From NCBI GenBank assembly GCA_024403115.1, contig JAKSSL010000001.1, positions 1 to 64,000 on the forward strand: a DNA stretch of 64,000 nt, in the 5' to 3' direction. This document shows, one piece after another, positions 52,636 to 61,904 of the stretch. The notes beneath the pieces are model-generated. The model had not been told where the DNA came from, made no database searches, and saw only the letters and a program-made list of their open reading frames with translations. The position numbers and the translations under genes were made by a program. This stretch comes from Clostridia bacterium (lineage in GTDB: Bacteria; Bacillota; Clostridia; Peptostreptococcales; Anaerovoracaceae). How positions within the stretch are numbered: position 1 is the first letter of the stretch; each line of letters begins with the position of its first letter.

Positions 52636-54249
52636 TTATTTCCAAACTTTATCGAGAATTTTAACCAATTTCCCGCCCATAGGTATTACTAATAATTCAT
52701 CACGAGTTATAGCTTTTATCAATAATACAAGAACCAAATATACGATAACACCGATAAGTATAGATGCTAAAGTAGCAACGGCTCCTGGTAAAATCATAGT
52801 TAAACCCCAATGGCTTGCAAATACGAAAATACCCATGATTACGCTTGCAGCGAATGGCTTAATATATGTTTGCATAAAGTCGAACTTTGTGCCTGTATAC
52901 TTATAAATATCCTTGATATTAAGCACTGTTGCAATGATGTATGTAGCTAATGTTCCCAAAGCTGCGCCCTTAATATTTAAAGCATAAATACCTGTTGCAA
53001 AATATGTTACAACGATTTTTGCCAAAGCACCAATGGCCAAATTCTTTACAGGAATTAATTGCTTTCCAATACCTTGAAGAGCTCCTGTTAAAGTTTGTAT
53101 TGTGGATAGGAATATTATTCCTATGGACATTACCATGATTGTAGGTGCTCCTGTGGCACAAGCTTCTGGTTGTAATGGGTATAGAAGGTTCAAAATTGGC
53201 TCTGCAAGGACGAAAATGCCCACTGCGCATGGGAAGCCCATTATCAGGGTAACCCTTGTTCCTAGCTTAATATTGTTTTGAACTTCCAGTTTTTCTTGGC
53301 GTTCATAAGCTGCCGCAATAGCAGGTACCAAACTTATGGCAACCGCTTGAGTAAATACTTGTGGGAAGCCTATAAGTGATGAACAGAAACTGGACATAAC
53401 ACCATATAAATTCTCAGCTTGAGATGATGAATAACCAGCAGAAATCAATCTGTTTGGAACCATCCAAGCATCAATAGTTGACATTAGTGGGAATATAGCA
53501 GCGCCTATGGTAATAGGAATGGCAATAAGCAATATTTGCTTAATGATTTCCTTGCTGCTTTCGTCTTCTGCAACGCTGTTTTTAGCTCTCCTTTTGATTT
53601 TATCCTTGTTAAGCCAATAGATGAATATCATCAAAGCTAAGGCCATCATGGATCCTGCACTGGCACCAAAAGTTGCTCCGGCAGAAGCGGAAACCATATC
53701 ATCTGCTGTCTTTGCAAAATAATATGCTAAGATCAAACCTACTACAACTCTAAAAGATTGTTCAACTAGCTCTGATAAAGCTGTAGGCACCATTATTTGT
53801 TGGCCTTGGAAATAGCCTCTAAATGACGAAACAATAGGAACGAATAGCAAAGCTGGAGCTATAGTTCTCAAAGATGGTGCTGCTCCTGGAATGTTTACAG
53901 AATGAGCAATTGCATCTGCTCCAAAGAAGCAAATAGCAAAGGATACTATACCTATTCCAAGCATCAACAATCTAGCTATAGAGAACACTCTATCAGCTGC
54001 CGCATATTTTCCCAAAGCAGTTCTTTGGGAAACCATTCTTGAAATGGCTACTGGAAGACCTGCTGTTGCAACAACTAGCAACAGTGAATAAACGGGATAG
54101 GCTACTCCATAATAGGCTCCGCCCTCTTCACCAATCCAGTTTAATACAGGTATTCTAAATACCATTCCTAGGACTTTTACAATTACTCCTGTTATACCAA
54201 GAAGAGCTGCCCCCTTGATAAAACTATGTTTCTTTGTAGTATTTTCCAT
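52636..54249 (-). CDS. Lipid flippase of the MOP superfamily (SpoVB/MurJ-like)
   Basis: 537 aa with about 14 transmembrane helices, N-terminal GAALLGITGVIVKVLGMVFR and RAxR-type Arg typical of SpoVB/YabM/MurJ-like polysaccharide flippases. Probable role: moving lipid-linked wall precursors. In Bacillus the equivalent position after mfd holds yabM. The name SpoVB is by homology only. It lies 9 nt after mfd. Confidence 0.88.
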   Translation of the reverse strand: MENTTKKHSFIKGAALLGITGVIVKVLGMVFRIPVLNWIGEEGGAYYGVAYPVYSLLLVVATAGLPVAISRMVSQRTALGKYAAADRVFSIARLLMLGIGIVSFAICFFGADAIAHSVNIPGAAPSLRTIAPALLFVPIVSSFRGYFQGQQIMVPTALSELVEQSFRVVVGLILAYYFAKTADDMVSASAGATFGASAGSMMALALMIFIYWLNKDKIKRRAKNSVAEDESSKEIIKQILLIAIPITIGAAIFPLMSTIDAWMVPNRLISAGYSSSQAENLYGVMSSFCSSLIGFPQVFTQAVAISLVPAIAAAYERQEKLEVQNNIKLGTRVTLIMGFPCAVGIFVLAEPILNLLYPLQPEACATGAPTIMVMSIGIIFLSTIQTLTGALQGIGKQLIPVKNLAIGALAKIVVTYFATGIYALNIKGAALGTLATYIIATVLNIKDIYKYTGTKFDFMQTYIKPFAASVIMGIFVFASHWGLTMILPGAVATLASILIGVIVYLVLVLLIKAITRDELLVIPMGGKLVKILDKVWK

Positions 54250-54258
54250 AAATTTCCT

Positions 54259-57200
54259 CTATGATTTAGAATTCTCCATTATCAGTTCTAGCATCTCAAT
54301 AACGTCATCTAAATCTTCTCTTTTCTCTAAATATAATTTTAGCTTTGGCAGGCGTCTACCCGAGATATTCAAACGCTTACCATACTTTTCACTTAAGTTT
54401 ACAATAGCATAAGGAGTAAGTCTATTCTCCTCTGCGAAATCAAGAACTATATAAGTTCCCAAATAGTATACCCTATTTACTCTTAATTTGCTAGCATAAG
54501 CACGAATTAAAGCCACTTTTATCAATTGTATAGACTCTCTAGGAAGCAAACCAAATCTATCGCTAAGTTCATCCATAATGTCTTCCGCATCTTCCCTGCA
54601 TGAGATCTTAGCTATGCGTCTATACATTTGAAGTTTCAAGTTTTGATCCTCTATGTAATGGGATGGTATATAGGCAGAATTTAAAACTTCAACCTTAGTT
54701 TCAAACTCTTCTTCGATTTCTTCACCACGGATTTTTCTCATGGTTTCATCAACCATCTTACAATAAAGCTCATAACCAATCTTCATCATGTGACCGGATT
54801 GAGAACTTCCAAGGAGATTTCCTGCCCCTCTAAATTCCAAGTCCTTCATGGCCAGCTTAAAGCCTGCACCAAACTCTGTGAAGTCTTTAATGGCTTTAAG
54901 TCTCTTCGTTGAAATTTCAGTTAAAACCTTATCCTTTTCATACATCAAATATGCGTAGGCGATTTTATTTGATCTTCCAACTCTTCCCCTCAGTTGATAT
55001 AGCTGTGCAAGACCGAATTTATCAGCATCTAGAATAATGATGGTATTTGCGTTTGGAATATCAATTCCTGACTCTACAATGGTAGTTGCAACAAGTACAT
55101 CGGTTTTGCCTGTTACAAAATCTAACATAATATCTTCTAGCTGAGTCTCACTCATTTGACCATGGCCTACTGCAACTTCAGCTTCAGGAACTAATTCCTC
55201 TATCTTTTTGGCCACCCCTTCAATGCCCAAAACTCGGTTATATACTACAAAAGCCTGGCCTCCACGTTTTAGCTCACGCTTTATTATTTCCGCAATAAGT
55301 TCATAGTCCTTTTCCATTACATAGGTTTGAACAGGATATCTATCAACTGGTGGCTCTTCAATAATGCTCATATCCCTTATTCCTGTAAGAGACATGTTCA
55401 ATGTTCTAGGAATTGGCGTAGCCGAAAGAGTAAGCACATCCACGCTGTTCTTTAGCTCTTTAATCTTTTCCTTGTGTCTTACGCCAAATCTTTGTTCCTC
55501 ATCTATTACCAAAAGGCCCAAATCCTTTGCTTTTACATCTTTTGAAAGTATTCTGTGAGTACCTATTAGAAAATCGATTTCTCCCTTTTCAAAAGCTTTT
55601 ATAATCTTATCCTGCTGAGCTTTTGTCCTGAAACGAGACAACATCTCAACTCTAAAAGGATACTTTTGGAAACGCTCACTCAAAGTCATATAGTGCTGAT
55701 TTGCAAGAATTGTAGTAGGAACTAGCATCATTGCCTGCTTTCCATTTTCTAAACACTTGAAAATTCCGCGGGCTGCAACCTCAGTTTTTCCATAGCCCAC
55801 ATCACCGCATAGCAATCTGTCCATGGCTATAGGCTTTTCCATATCGCGCTTTATCTCTTTGATAGCTCTAAGTTGATCTCTGGTTTCAACAAATGGGAAT
55901 GAATCCTCAAATTCCCTTTGCCATTGTGTATCCCCTTCAAAAGCAAAACCTTTGCTCATCTTTCTCTTGGCATATAATTCCAAAAGCTCGTCGGTCATGC
56001 CTTCAATGGATTCCTTAGCTTTAGCCAAAGATCTTTGCCATGCACCGGAACCTAATTTATTAAGCTTAGGTTCAACTGAATCTGCACCTACATACTTTTG
56101 AATCTTGTCCATATGCTCAACGGGAACCATAAGGGAATCTCCGCCAGCATAGACTATGTACAAGCAGTCGCTTACAATGTCACCGCTCACAATCTCTTCG
56201 ATGCCCAGGAACTTACCTATTCCAAAGTTTTCATGAACGACGTAGTCTCCCTTTTCCAGCTCAGTAAATGAATCAATAGGATTGGAATTCTCGCTGAACT
56301 TTCTCCTACGACCGCTCTTCTTCTTATTCTCAAAAATATCATTTTCGCTAAAGTAGCATATCTTATCATCTACTAAATCTATGCCACCGCTAATACTTCC
56401 TATTTCAAAGCTAATTTGTCTGCTAAGCTTTTCACCCAAAAAGCTTTCAACGTCCTTATTTCTAGCTTCACTGGAACATACAATATGGACCTTGTAGCCC
56501 TTTCCTAAATACTGCTCAATTTCACCCTTTAATAAATCCAATTGGCCATTTACGGATAAAACCTGATGGGCATTTAATTTTTCAAGCTTTGTAAGCTCCT
56601 GTAAACCTTCAATTTTCTTTGCAAAAGTGGATAGAAAATACACCCTATCGCACTCATATGCCTTGAAAAATTCACTCTTTTTGATGAGACCTAGGCCATC
56701 CTTTTTAACAAGTCTGCCATCCTCTATTAAAGCCTCCATGTGGGCCTTTTGCTCCGACAGTAGCTTGTCAAGCTCAGCCACCACCATATCGGCTTCCTCA
56801 ATGAAAATAATGCCATCTGAAGCATAATCCCAAAGATAATCTAAGTCATCATAAAAATATGGCAGATAGTTTTCTAAAAGCTGTAGGTTTGTCTCGCTTT
56901 CAATATATTCTAAAAGCTCATCTTTTCTGGCTTTAAGCTTTTCAGCTTTAATCTTATCAGCTTTTTCTATTTCTTTATTATATGCTTTTACAATCTCCAA
57001 AGCGGCCTTCTTGTACAGCTCATCGCTGGCAATAAGCTGTCTTGCCCCATGGATTTCAACATATTTCAGCTTTTCCTTGGAACGCTGAGTGAAGCTGTCG
57101 AAAGTCTTGATGCTCTCAATTTCAGTGTCGAACAGGTCCAATCTGTACGGATCGTCGCTATCTGGAGTAAATATATCAACTATGCTTCCGCGTATGGAAA

Positions 57201-57645
57201 ACTCTCCGGGAACTTCCAGTTGATTTCTCCTCTCGTAACCCATTTGAATAAGCTTGTTTTTCAATTCCTCAAGGTCCACATCGTCCCCTTGGCTTAGCTT
57301 TATAGTTTTTTCTTCAAAAGCATCGCGAGGAATTATTTTCCTAACACAAGCCGAAACAGGTGCTATTACTACTAGCTCTTCCTTGGTTCTAAGAGCCGAT
57401 AAAGCCCTAAGACGCATAATATTATTGTCGTTGCTCTTTGCTTTAAAATCCAGGAAGAACTGGTCCTCACTAGGCATTAGATAAATATCCTTATCACTAA
57501 AAAAAGAAAGGTCCGAAGCCAGCTGCTTAGCCCTTTCGTAGTTGGGTACAATTACCAAAGCCTTTGAGCTTTTCCCTATTTTATTAATGATAGGGGCACA
57601 AGCCAAGCTTTGTGCCCCAGTAATATTTATCTTATGATTTTCCAT
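54259..57645 (-). CDS. mfd: Transcription-repair coupling factor Mfd
   Basis: 1128 aa. UvrB-homology N-terminus, RNA polymerase interaction domain (GDYVVHENFGIGKFLGIEEI region near 470), SF2 translocase core with GDVGYGKTEVA, DEEQRFGV and QLRGRVGRS, and a C-terminal D7 TRCF domain. It removes stalled RNA polymerase and recruits UvrA. Two bases separate it from the pth gene, within the conserved prs-pth-mfd block. Confidence 0.97.
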   Translation of the reverse strand: MENHKINITGAQSLACAPIINKIGKSSKALVIVPNYERAKQLASDLSFFSDKDIYLMPSEDQFFLDFKAKSNDNNIMRLRALSALRTKEELVVIAPVSACVRKIIPRDAFEEKTIKLSQGDDVDLEELKNKLIQMGYERRNQLEVPGEFSIRGSIVDIFTPDSDDPYRLDLFDTEIESIKTFDSFTQRSKEKLKYVEIHGARQLIASDELYKKAALEIVKAYNKEIEKADKIKAEKLKARKDELLEYIESETNLQLLENYLPYFYDDLDYLWDYASDGIIFIEEADMVVAELDKLLSEQKAHMEALIEDGRLVKKDGLGLIKKSEFFKAYECDRVYFLSTFAKKIEGLQELTKLEKLNAHQVLSVNGQLDLLKGEIEQYLGKGYKVHIVCSSEARNKDVESFLGEKLSRQISFEIGSISGGIDLVDDKICYFSENDIFENKKKSGRRRKFSENSNPIDSFTELEKGDYVVHENFGIGKFLGIEEIVSGDIVSDCLYIVYAGGDSLMVPVEHMDKIQKYVGADSVEPKLNKLGSGAWQRSLAKAKESIEGMTDELLELYAKRKMSKGFAFEGDTQWQREFEDSFPFVETRDQLRAIKEIKRDMEKPIAMDRLLCGDVGYGKTEVAARGIFKCLENGKQAMMLVPTTILANQHYMTLSERFQKYPFRVEMLSRFRTKAQQDKIIKAFEKGEIDFLIGTHRILSKDVKAKDLGLLVIDEEQRFGVRHKEKIKELKNSVDVLTLSATPIPRTLNMSLTGIRDMSIIEEPPVDRYPVQTYVMEKDYELIAEIIKRELKRGGQAFVVYNRVLGIEGVAKKIEELVPEAEVAVGHGQMSETQLEDIMLDFVTGKTDVLVATTIVESGIDIPNANTIIILDADKFGLAQLYQLRGRVGRSNKIAYAYLMYEKDKVLTEISTKRLKAIKDFTEFGAGFKLAMKDLEFRGAGNLLGSSQSGHMMKIGYELYCKMVDETMRKIRGEEIEEEFETKVEVLNSAYIPSHYIEDQNLKLQMYRRIAKISCREDAEDIMDELSDRFGLLPRESIQLIKVALIRAYASKLRVNRVYYLGTYIVLDFAEENRLTPYAIVNLSEKYGKRLNISGRRLPKLKLYLEKREDLDDVIEMLELIMENSKS

Positions 57646-57647
57646 AA

Positions 57648-58220
57648 TTATTTTTCCTTTGATAGAGTATTATAACGGTTCATAGCTCTATCAATTCCAT
57701 CTTCAACAATGGATGCAGCAGCCTCAGTAGCCATATTAATAACATCCTTAACACGCTCTTCCTCTGCCTTGGATAATTTTCCAGTTACATAGTCAGCTAA
57801 ATCGCCTTTCACATCGGAGCCTATGCCAATGCGAATTCTTGGAAATCCATTATCTCCCAACTTTTGAACTATATCCCTCATACCATTATGAGTTCCAGCA
57901 GATCCCTTTGCTCTAAGACGCAATCTGCCAGTCTCCAAATCGATATCATCATATATGACAATTAGATTTTCAACGGGAATCTTGTAAAAATTCATCAATT
58001 CAGCTACAGCAAAACCGCTAAGGTTCATAAAGGTTTGAGGTTTTACTAAAAGCACCTTCTCTGTGCCTATTCTACCGTCACCTATTAAAGCCTTTGCTTT
58101 AAGCTTATCAACCTTAATTCCATACTTATCAGCCAAGCTGTCTATGGTTCTAAAGCCCATATTATGACGAGTTTTTTCATACTTTGCCCCTGGATTTCCA
58201 AGGCCTACGATTAAATACAT
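57648..58220 (-). CDS. pth: Peptidyl-tRNA hydrolase
   Basis: 190 aa, normal length. Catalytic His19 in KTRHNMGF, Asn in TFMNLSG and Asp in IYDDIDL are visible. It recycles peptidyl-tRNA. Located 3 nt after prs with a weak ribosome site. Confidence 0.96.
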   Translation of the reverse strand: MYLIVGLGNPGAKYEKTRHNMGFRTIDSLADKYGIKVDKLKAKALIGDGRIGTEKVLLVKPQTFMNLSGFAVAELMNFYKIPVENLIVIYDDIDLETGRLRLRAKGSAGTHNGMRDIVQKLGDNGFPRIRIGIGSDVKGDLADYVTGKLSKAEEERVKDVINMATEAAASIVEDGIDRAMNRYNTLSKEK

Positions 58221-58223
58221 AAA

Positions 58224-59180
58224 CTATTCTTTATCAAAAATCTTACTTACTGATCCGTTTGTATAGATCTTAGTAATTACATCTGCAAATAATGGTGCAA
58301 CTGAAAGATGAACCATCTTATCCAATTCTTTTTCTTCTGCTAGTGGAACAGTATCCAATAATACCATTTCTTCAATAGCTGAATCCTTAATTCTCTCTAT
58401 AGCTGGGCCTGATAATACTGCGTGAGTTGCAGCAGCACTAACTGACTTAGCACCTAATTCCTTAATTGCATTAGCAGCATTAGTAATAGTTCCAGCTGTG
58501 TCAATCATATCGTCGATAATGATGCAGTTCTTTCCATCAATATTACCGATGATGTTCATGATTTCACTCTTGTTTGGTTCTGGACGACGCTTGTCAATGA
58601 TTGCAATTGGGCAATCTAAAATCTCTGCTAAATTTCTAGCACGTGTTACACTACCGTGGTCTGGTGATACAACACATAAGTCTTCCATGTTCTTTTTCTT
58701 GAAGTAATTTGCTAATAGAGGCATACCAATTAGATGGTCAACAGGGATATCAAAGTAACCTTGAATTTGGTTAGCATGTAAATCCATTGTAACAACTCTA
58801 TCAGCACCAGCAGCTACTAATAAGTCAGCTACTAATTTTGATGTGATTGGATCTCTCGCTTTTGCTTTTCTGTCTTGTCTAGCATATCCATAATATGGAA
58901 TAACAGCATTGATTCTTCCAGCGCTTGCTCTCTTCATAGCGTCTATCATAATCAATAATTCCATTAAATTATCGTTTGTTGGATTGCATGTTGATTGAAT
59001 GATGTAAACATCAAGTCCTCTTACACTTTCCCAAATATTAACTGAAATCTCGCCATCGCTAAACTTTGTAACAGTTGCTTTGCCAAGAGGCTTACCTAAG
59101 CAATTTGCAATCTTTTCAGCTAATTCAGGGTGTGAATTGCCAGCAAAAATTTTAAAATCTGAGAAAACTCCACTACGCAT
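58224..59180 (-). CDS. prs: Ribose-phosphate pyrophosphokinase
   Basis: 318 aa, class I PRPP synthetase with KFSDGEISV, the catalytic-loop RARNLAE region, [11 protein letters not shown] and the PRPP loop [12 protein letters not shown]. Makes PRPP for nucleotides, His and Trp. AAGGAAAG precedes the ATG. Confidence 0.97.
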   Translation of the reverse strand: MRSGVFSDFKIFAGNSHPELAEKIANCLGKPLGKATVTKFSDGEISVNIWESVRGLDVYIIQSTCNPTNDNLMELLIMIDAMKRASAGRINAVIPYYGYARQDRKAKARDPITSKLVADLLVAAGADRVVTMDLHANQIQGYFDIPVDHLIGMPLLANYFKKKNMEDLCVVSPDHGSVTRARNLAEILDCPIAIIDKRRPEPNKSEIMNIIGNIDGKNCIIIDDMIDTAGTITNAANAIKELGAKSVSAAATHAVLSGPAIERIKDSAIEEMVLLDTVPLAEEKELDKMVHLSVAPLFADVITKIYTNGSVSKIFDKE

Positions 59181-59236
59181 TTTTTCTTTCCTTAACCTTT
59201 CATTTTTAGCATTAATTTATATAAATAGTTTCCTAT

Positions 59237-59956
59237 CTATTTCTTTTTATACAGTCCCTTTTCCTTTGCCCAATTCTCTTTGATAGTTTCTTTGGATCTA
59301 GCAATGCATAAAGCATCCTCTGGAACGTCCTTAGTAACAGTACTTCCTGCTGCTATATATGCGCCTTCTCCAACTTTTACAGGAGAAACAATATTTGTAT
59401 TGCATCCTATAAAAGCATTATCCCCTATCTCGCTTCTAAATTTATTAGTACCATCATAGTTTACGAATACTACTCCGCAACCTAGGTTAATACCCTTTCC
59501 CAAATCAGAATCACCAATATATGTCAAATGAGCTGATTTAGTGCCATCTCCCAAGCTGGAGTTCTTAACTTCAACAAAGTCTCCCACCTTGCAATTGTTT
59601 CCTATCACGCTATTTGGTCTCAAATATGCAAAAGGTCCAATATTAGTTTCGTTTCCAACTTTGCTATCAATGATGTATGAAGTTTCAATATTAACTTTAT
59701 CACCTATTGTGGAATTGGAAATTTTACTTCCCATGCCGATTACACAGCCTTCACCTATAACAGTGTCGCCTTCGATTACCACATTAGGATAGATTTTAGT
59801 GCCTGCTCCAATTTTTACATTTTCGTCAATAAATGCACTTTCTATATCCAAAAAGCTTACGCCATTTTCAAGTAGCTTTCCGTTTATTTCCAATCTTTTT
59901 TCAAGGCTTTTTTCCATGTATGCTCTCGCCTTGTTTGCTTTTGTTGAAATATCCAT
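59237..59956 (-). CDS. Stand-alone GlmU-type acetyltransferase (LbH) domain
   Basis: 239 aa that align by eye with only the C-terminal half of GlmU (from about residue 228 of the E. coli protein). A linker helix with NKARAYMEKSLEKRL is followed by a left-handed beta helix of hexapeptide repeats. The acetyltransferase residues His in SAHLTYIGDS, NYDG and CIARSKE are kept. The N-terminal uridylyltransferase is absent and only 7 nt separate it from murC, so no remnant is present. Expected to acetylate glucosamine-1-phosphate; the uridylyl step must be encoded elsewhere. It lies in the glmU position of the spoVG-glmU-prs order. Confidence 0.88.
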   Translation of the reverse strand: MDISTKANKARAYMEKSLEKRLEINGKLLENGVSFLDIESAFIDENVKIGAGTKIYPNVVIEGDTVIGEGCVIGMGSKISNSTIGDKVNIETSYIIDSKVGNETNIGPFAYLRPNSVIGNNCKVGDFVEVKNSSLGDGTKSAHLTYIGDSDLGKGINLGCGVVFVNYDGTNKFRSEIGDNAFIGCNTNIVSPVKVGEGAYIAAGSTVTKDVPEDALCIARSKETIKENWAKEKGLYKKK

Positions 59957-59963
59957 ATTTCAC

Positions 59964-61340
59964 CTACTTTTCTAAAATCATGTCACCTATTTTATACACA
60001 TCACCTGCACCCATAGTGATTACTAAATCACCATCTTTGGCATTATCTGAAATGTAAGTGGCAATATCTTCGAAATTATCCATAAAGTAAACTTCCTTTT
60101 CAGGATGTTTTTCTTTGATGGCCTCTGCCAAAGACTTTGATGAAAGCTTGTAAATGTTCTTTTCACGAGCAGCATAGATTTCTGCAAGGATAAGAACATC
60201 TGCTTGATCAAAAGCATCTGTGAACTCATCAAATAGTGCCATAGTTCTAGTATATGTATGTGGTTGGAATACCAACCAAAGTTTACCATGCTTAATATTT
60301 TCTGTGGCGCTTAAAGTAGCATTGATTTCAGTAGGATGATGAGCATAGTCATCAACGATTTTTACACCATTCTTATTAATTCCAACAACGTCAAATCTAC
60401 GTTCTGTTCCGTGATATTTGTGAAGTTGGTCAATTATTATCTCAGGATCTACGCCTAAGCTGTGGCAACATGCAAAAGCAGCAAGTGCATTAAGCATATT
60501 GTGCTCACCTGGCACTGATAACTCGACTCTTCCCAAGTTTTTGCCATAATTCATTACGGTAAACGATGTATTTCCGTTCTCGTCAAAAGCTATATCCTTC
60601 GCATAATATGTGCAATTTTCACCATATCCAAAGCTTATAGCATCTGGAATATTAGCGATAATCTTCTTAACATAAGGATTAGCATCAAAAGCAATAACCT
60701 TGCCTCCCTGAGGCACTAGCTTTGTAAATTTATCAAAGGAACTTACAATATGATCAATATCCTTGAAATAATCCAAGTGGTCAGAATCAATATTTAATAT
60801 AAGTTCGATGCTTGGTCTAAGGCTAAGGAAGCTGTCCATATATTCACAAGCTTCTGTTACAAAGTATGGGCTATCACCCACCTTTACATTGCCGCCGATT
60901 TCAGCAAGATTTCCACCTACCAAAATTGTAGGTTCCAAATCAGCATGATCTAGGATAAGAGAAACCATGGAAGTTGTAGTGGTTTTTCCATGAGTTCCAC
61001 TGATAGCAATGCTGTTCTTGTACTCACTCATAAGTGCGCCCAAGGCTTCAGCACGGCTTACCGCCTTAATTCCATGTTCCTTGGCATAAGCAAGCTCTGG
61101 GTTAGCCATAGAAATTGCAGCTGAATAGATTATCAAATCTACATCCTTTACATTTTCTGCATCATGACCCACATAAACCTTTGCGCCAAGTTCACGTAAA
61201 GACAAAACCATATCTGATTCTTGCATATCGGAACCTGAAAGCTCATAGCCTCTGGAAAGTAGGATCTTTGCAATAGCAGAAAGACCAATTCCGCCGATTC
61301 CTATGCAATGTATTTTTCTATATTCATTTAATTTAAGCAT
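59964..61340 (-). CDS. murC: UDP-N-acetylmuramate--L-alanine ligase
   Basis: 458-aa Mur ligase. N-terminal HCIGIGGIGLSAIA Rossmann motif, the P-loop GTHGKTTT (about 112-119), the central-domain HLDYF and the C-terminal DDYAHHP block. It adds L-Ala to UDP-MurNAc. The ATG at 61340 has GGAGG 8 nt upstream; a TTG five codons earlier overlaps that site. First gene of the murC-glmU domain-prs-pth-mfd unit, preceded by a TATAAT within the 108-nt leader. Confidence 0.96.
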   Translation of the reverse strand: MLKLNEYRKIHCIGIGGIGLSAIAKILLSRGYELSGSDMQESDMVLSLRELGAKVYVGHDAENVKDVDLIIYSAAISMANPELAYAKEHGIKAVSRAEALGALMSEYKNSIAISGTHGKTTTTSMVSLILDHADLEPTILVGGNLAEIGGNVKVGDSPYFVTEACEYMDSFLSLRPSIELILNIDSDHLDYFKDIDHIVSSFDKFTKLVPQGGKVIAFDANPYVKKIIANIPDAISFGYGENCTYYAKDIAFDENGNTSFTVMNYGKNLGRVELSVPGEHNMLNALAAFACCHSLGVDPEIIIDQLHKYHGTERRFDVVGINKNGVKIVDDYAHHPTEINATLSATENIKHGKLWLVFQPHTYTRTMALFDEFTDAFDQADVLILAEIYAAREKNIYKLSSKSLAEAIKEKHPEKEVYFMDNFEDIATYISDNAKDGDLVITMGAGDVYKIGDMILEK

Positions 61341-61448
61341 TAAATAATCCTCCAAAACATATCCTATAAAATTATATCATATTATGTAGGGTTTTTGTAG
61401 GTTGAAAGATAAAAAAATAGGGTAAAAATCTATCTTTTCCCCATTTAA

Positions 61449-61478
61449 AAAGCTCCCACTAATTAAAGCGGGAGCTTT
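61449..61478 (-). terminator. Terminator after spoVG
   Basis: AAAGCTCCCGCT / AGTGGGAGCTTT 12-bp stem (one G-T) with T-run on the minus strand. Confidence 0.9.
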
Positions 61479-61504
61479 CGTCCTTGGTCCGAAAAAAACT
61501 TGAA

Positions 61505-61768
61505 TTATTCTTCTTCTTTTGAATCTTCGTAAGCTGATAAAACAGCATCTTTGATTCTATTACGTACCTCTGAAGATAGTGGATGTGCAATATCTCTGAA
61601 ACCTGCATCTCCTACTTTTTTGCTAGGCATAGCAACAAATAGACCATTTTGTCCGTCAATGATCTTAATATCGTGTACTACAAACTCATCATCGAAAGTT
61701 ATTGAAGCCACGCCCTTAATGGATTCGTTATCCACAAGTCTTCGAATTCTTACATCAGTAATTTTCAT
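61505..61768 (-). CDS. spoVG: SpoVG family RNA/DNA-binding regulator
   Basis: 87 aa with [27 protein letters not shown] and FVAMPSKK, diagnostic of SpoVG. In Firmicutes it binds nucleic acids and affects septation, virulence or sporulation genes; presence does not prove sporulation. It is monocistronic between two terminators, with AAAGGG before the ATG and a TATAAT about 80 nt upstream. Confidence 0.95.
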   Translation of the reverse strand: MKITDVRIRRLVDNESIKGVASITFDDEFVVHDIKIIDGQNGLFVAMPSKKVGDAGFRDIAHPLSSEVRNRIKDAVLSAYEDSKEEE

Positions 61769-61860
61769 AATCTCGACCCTTTCTCATCACGTTAGTTTAA
61801 GATAATGTTATTTTAGCACCCCCATTATTATAAGTGCAAGCATATATACTGTATACAAAA

Positions 61861-61889
61861 TATGAGACCCTAAGTGCTAGGATCTCATA
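61861..61889 (-). terminator. Terminator after pyk
   Basis: TATGAGATCCTA / TAGGGTCTCATA 12-bp stem (one G-T) with a 5-nt loop and TTTT on the minus strand. Confidence 0.85.
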
Positions 61890-61904
61890 TATCTAAGTCT
61901 CATA

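Noticed and set aside
59237-59956. Frameshifted or truncated pseudogene of full-length glmU
   Set aside because: No uridylyltransferase remnant fits in the 7-nt gap to murC, and the acetyltransferase residues are intact.
61505-61768. spoVG and the spoVB-like gene as proof of a spore former
   Set aside because: Both families occur in non-sporulating Firmicutes, and spoVT, yabP and yabQ are absent from the locus.
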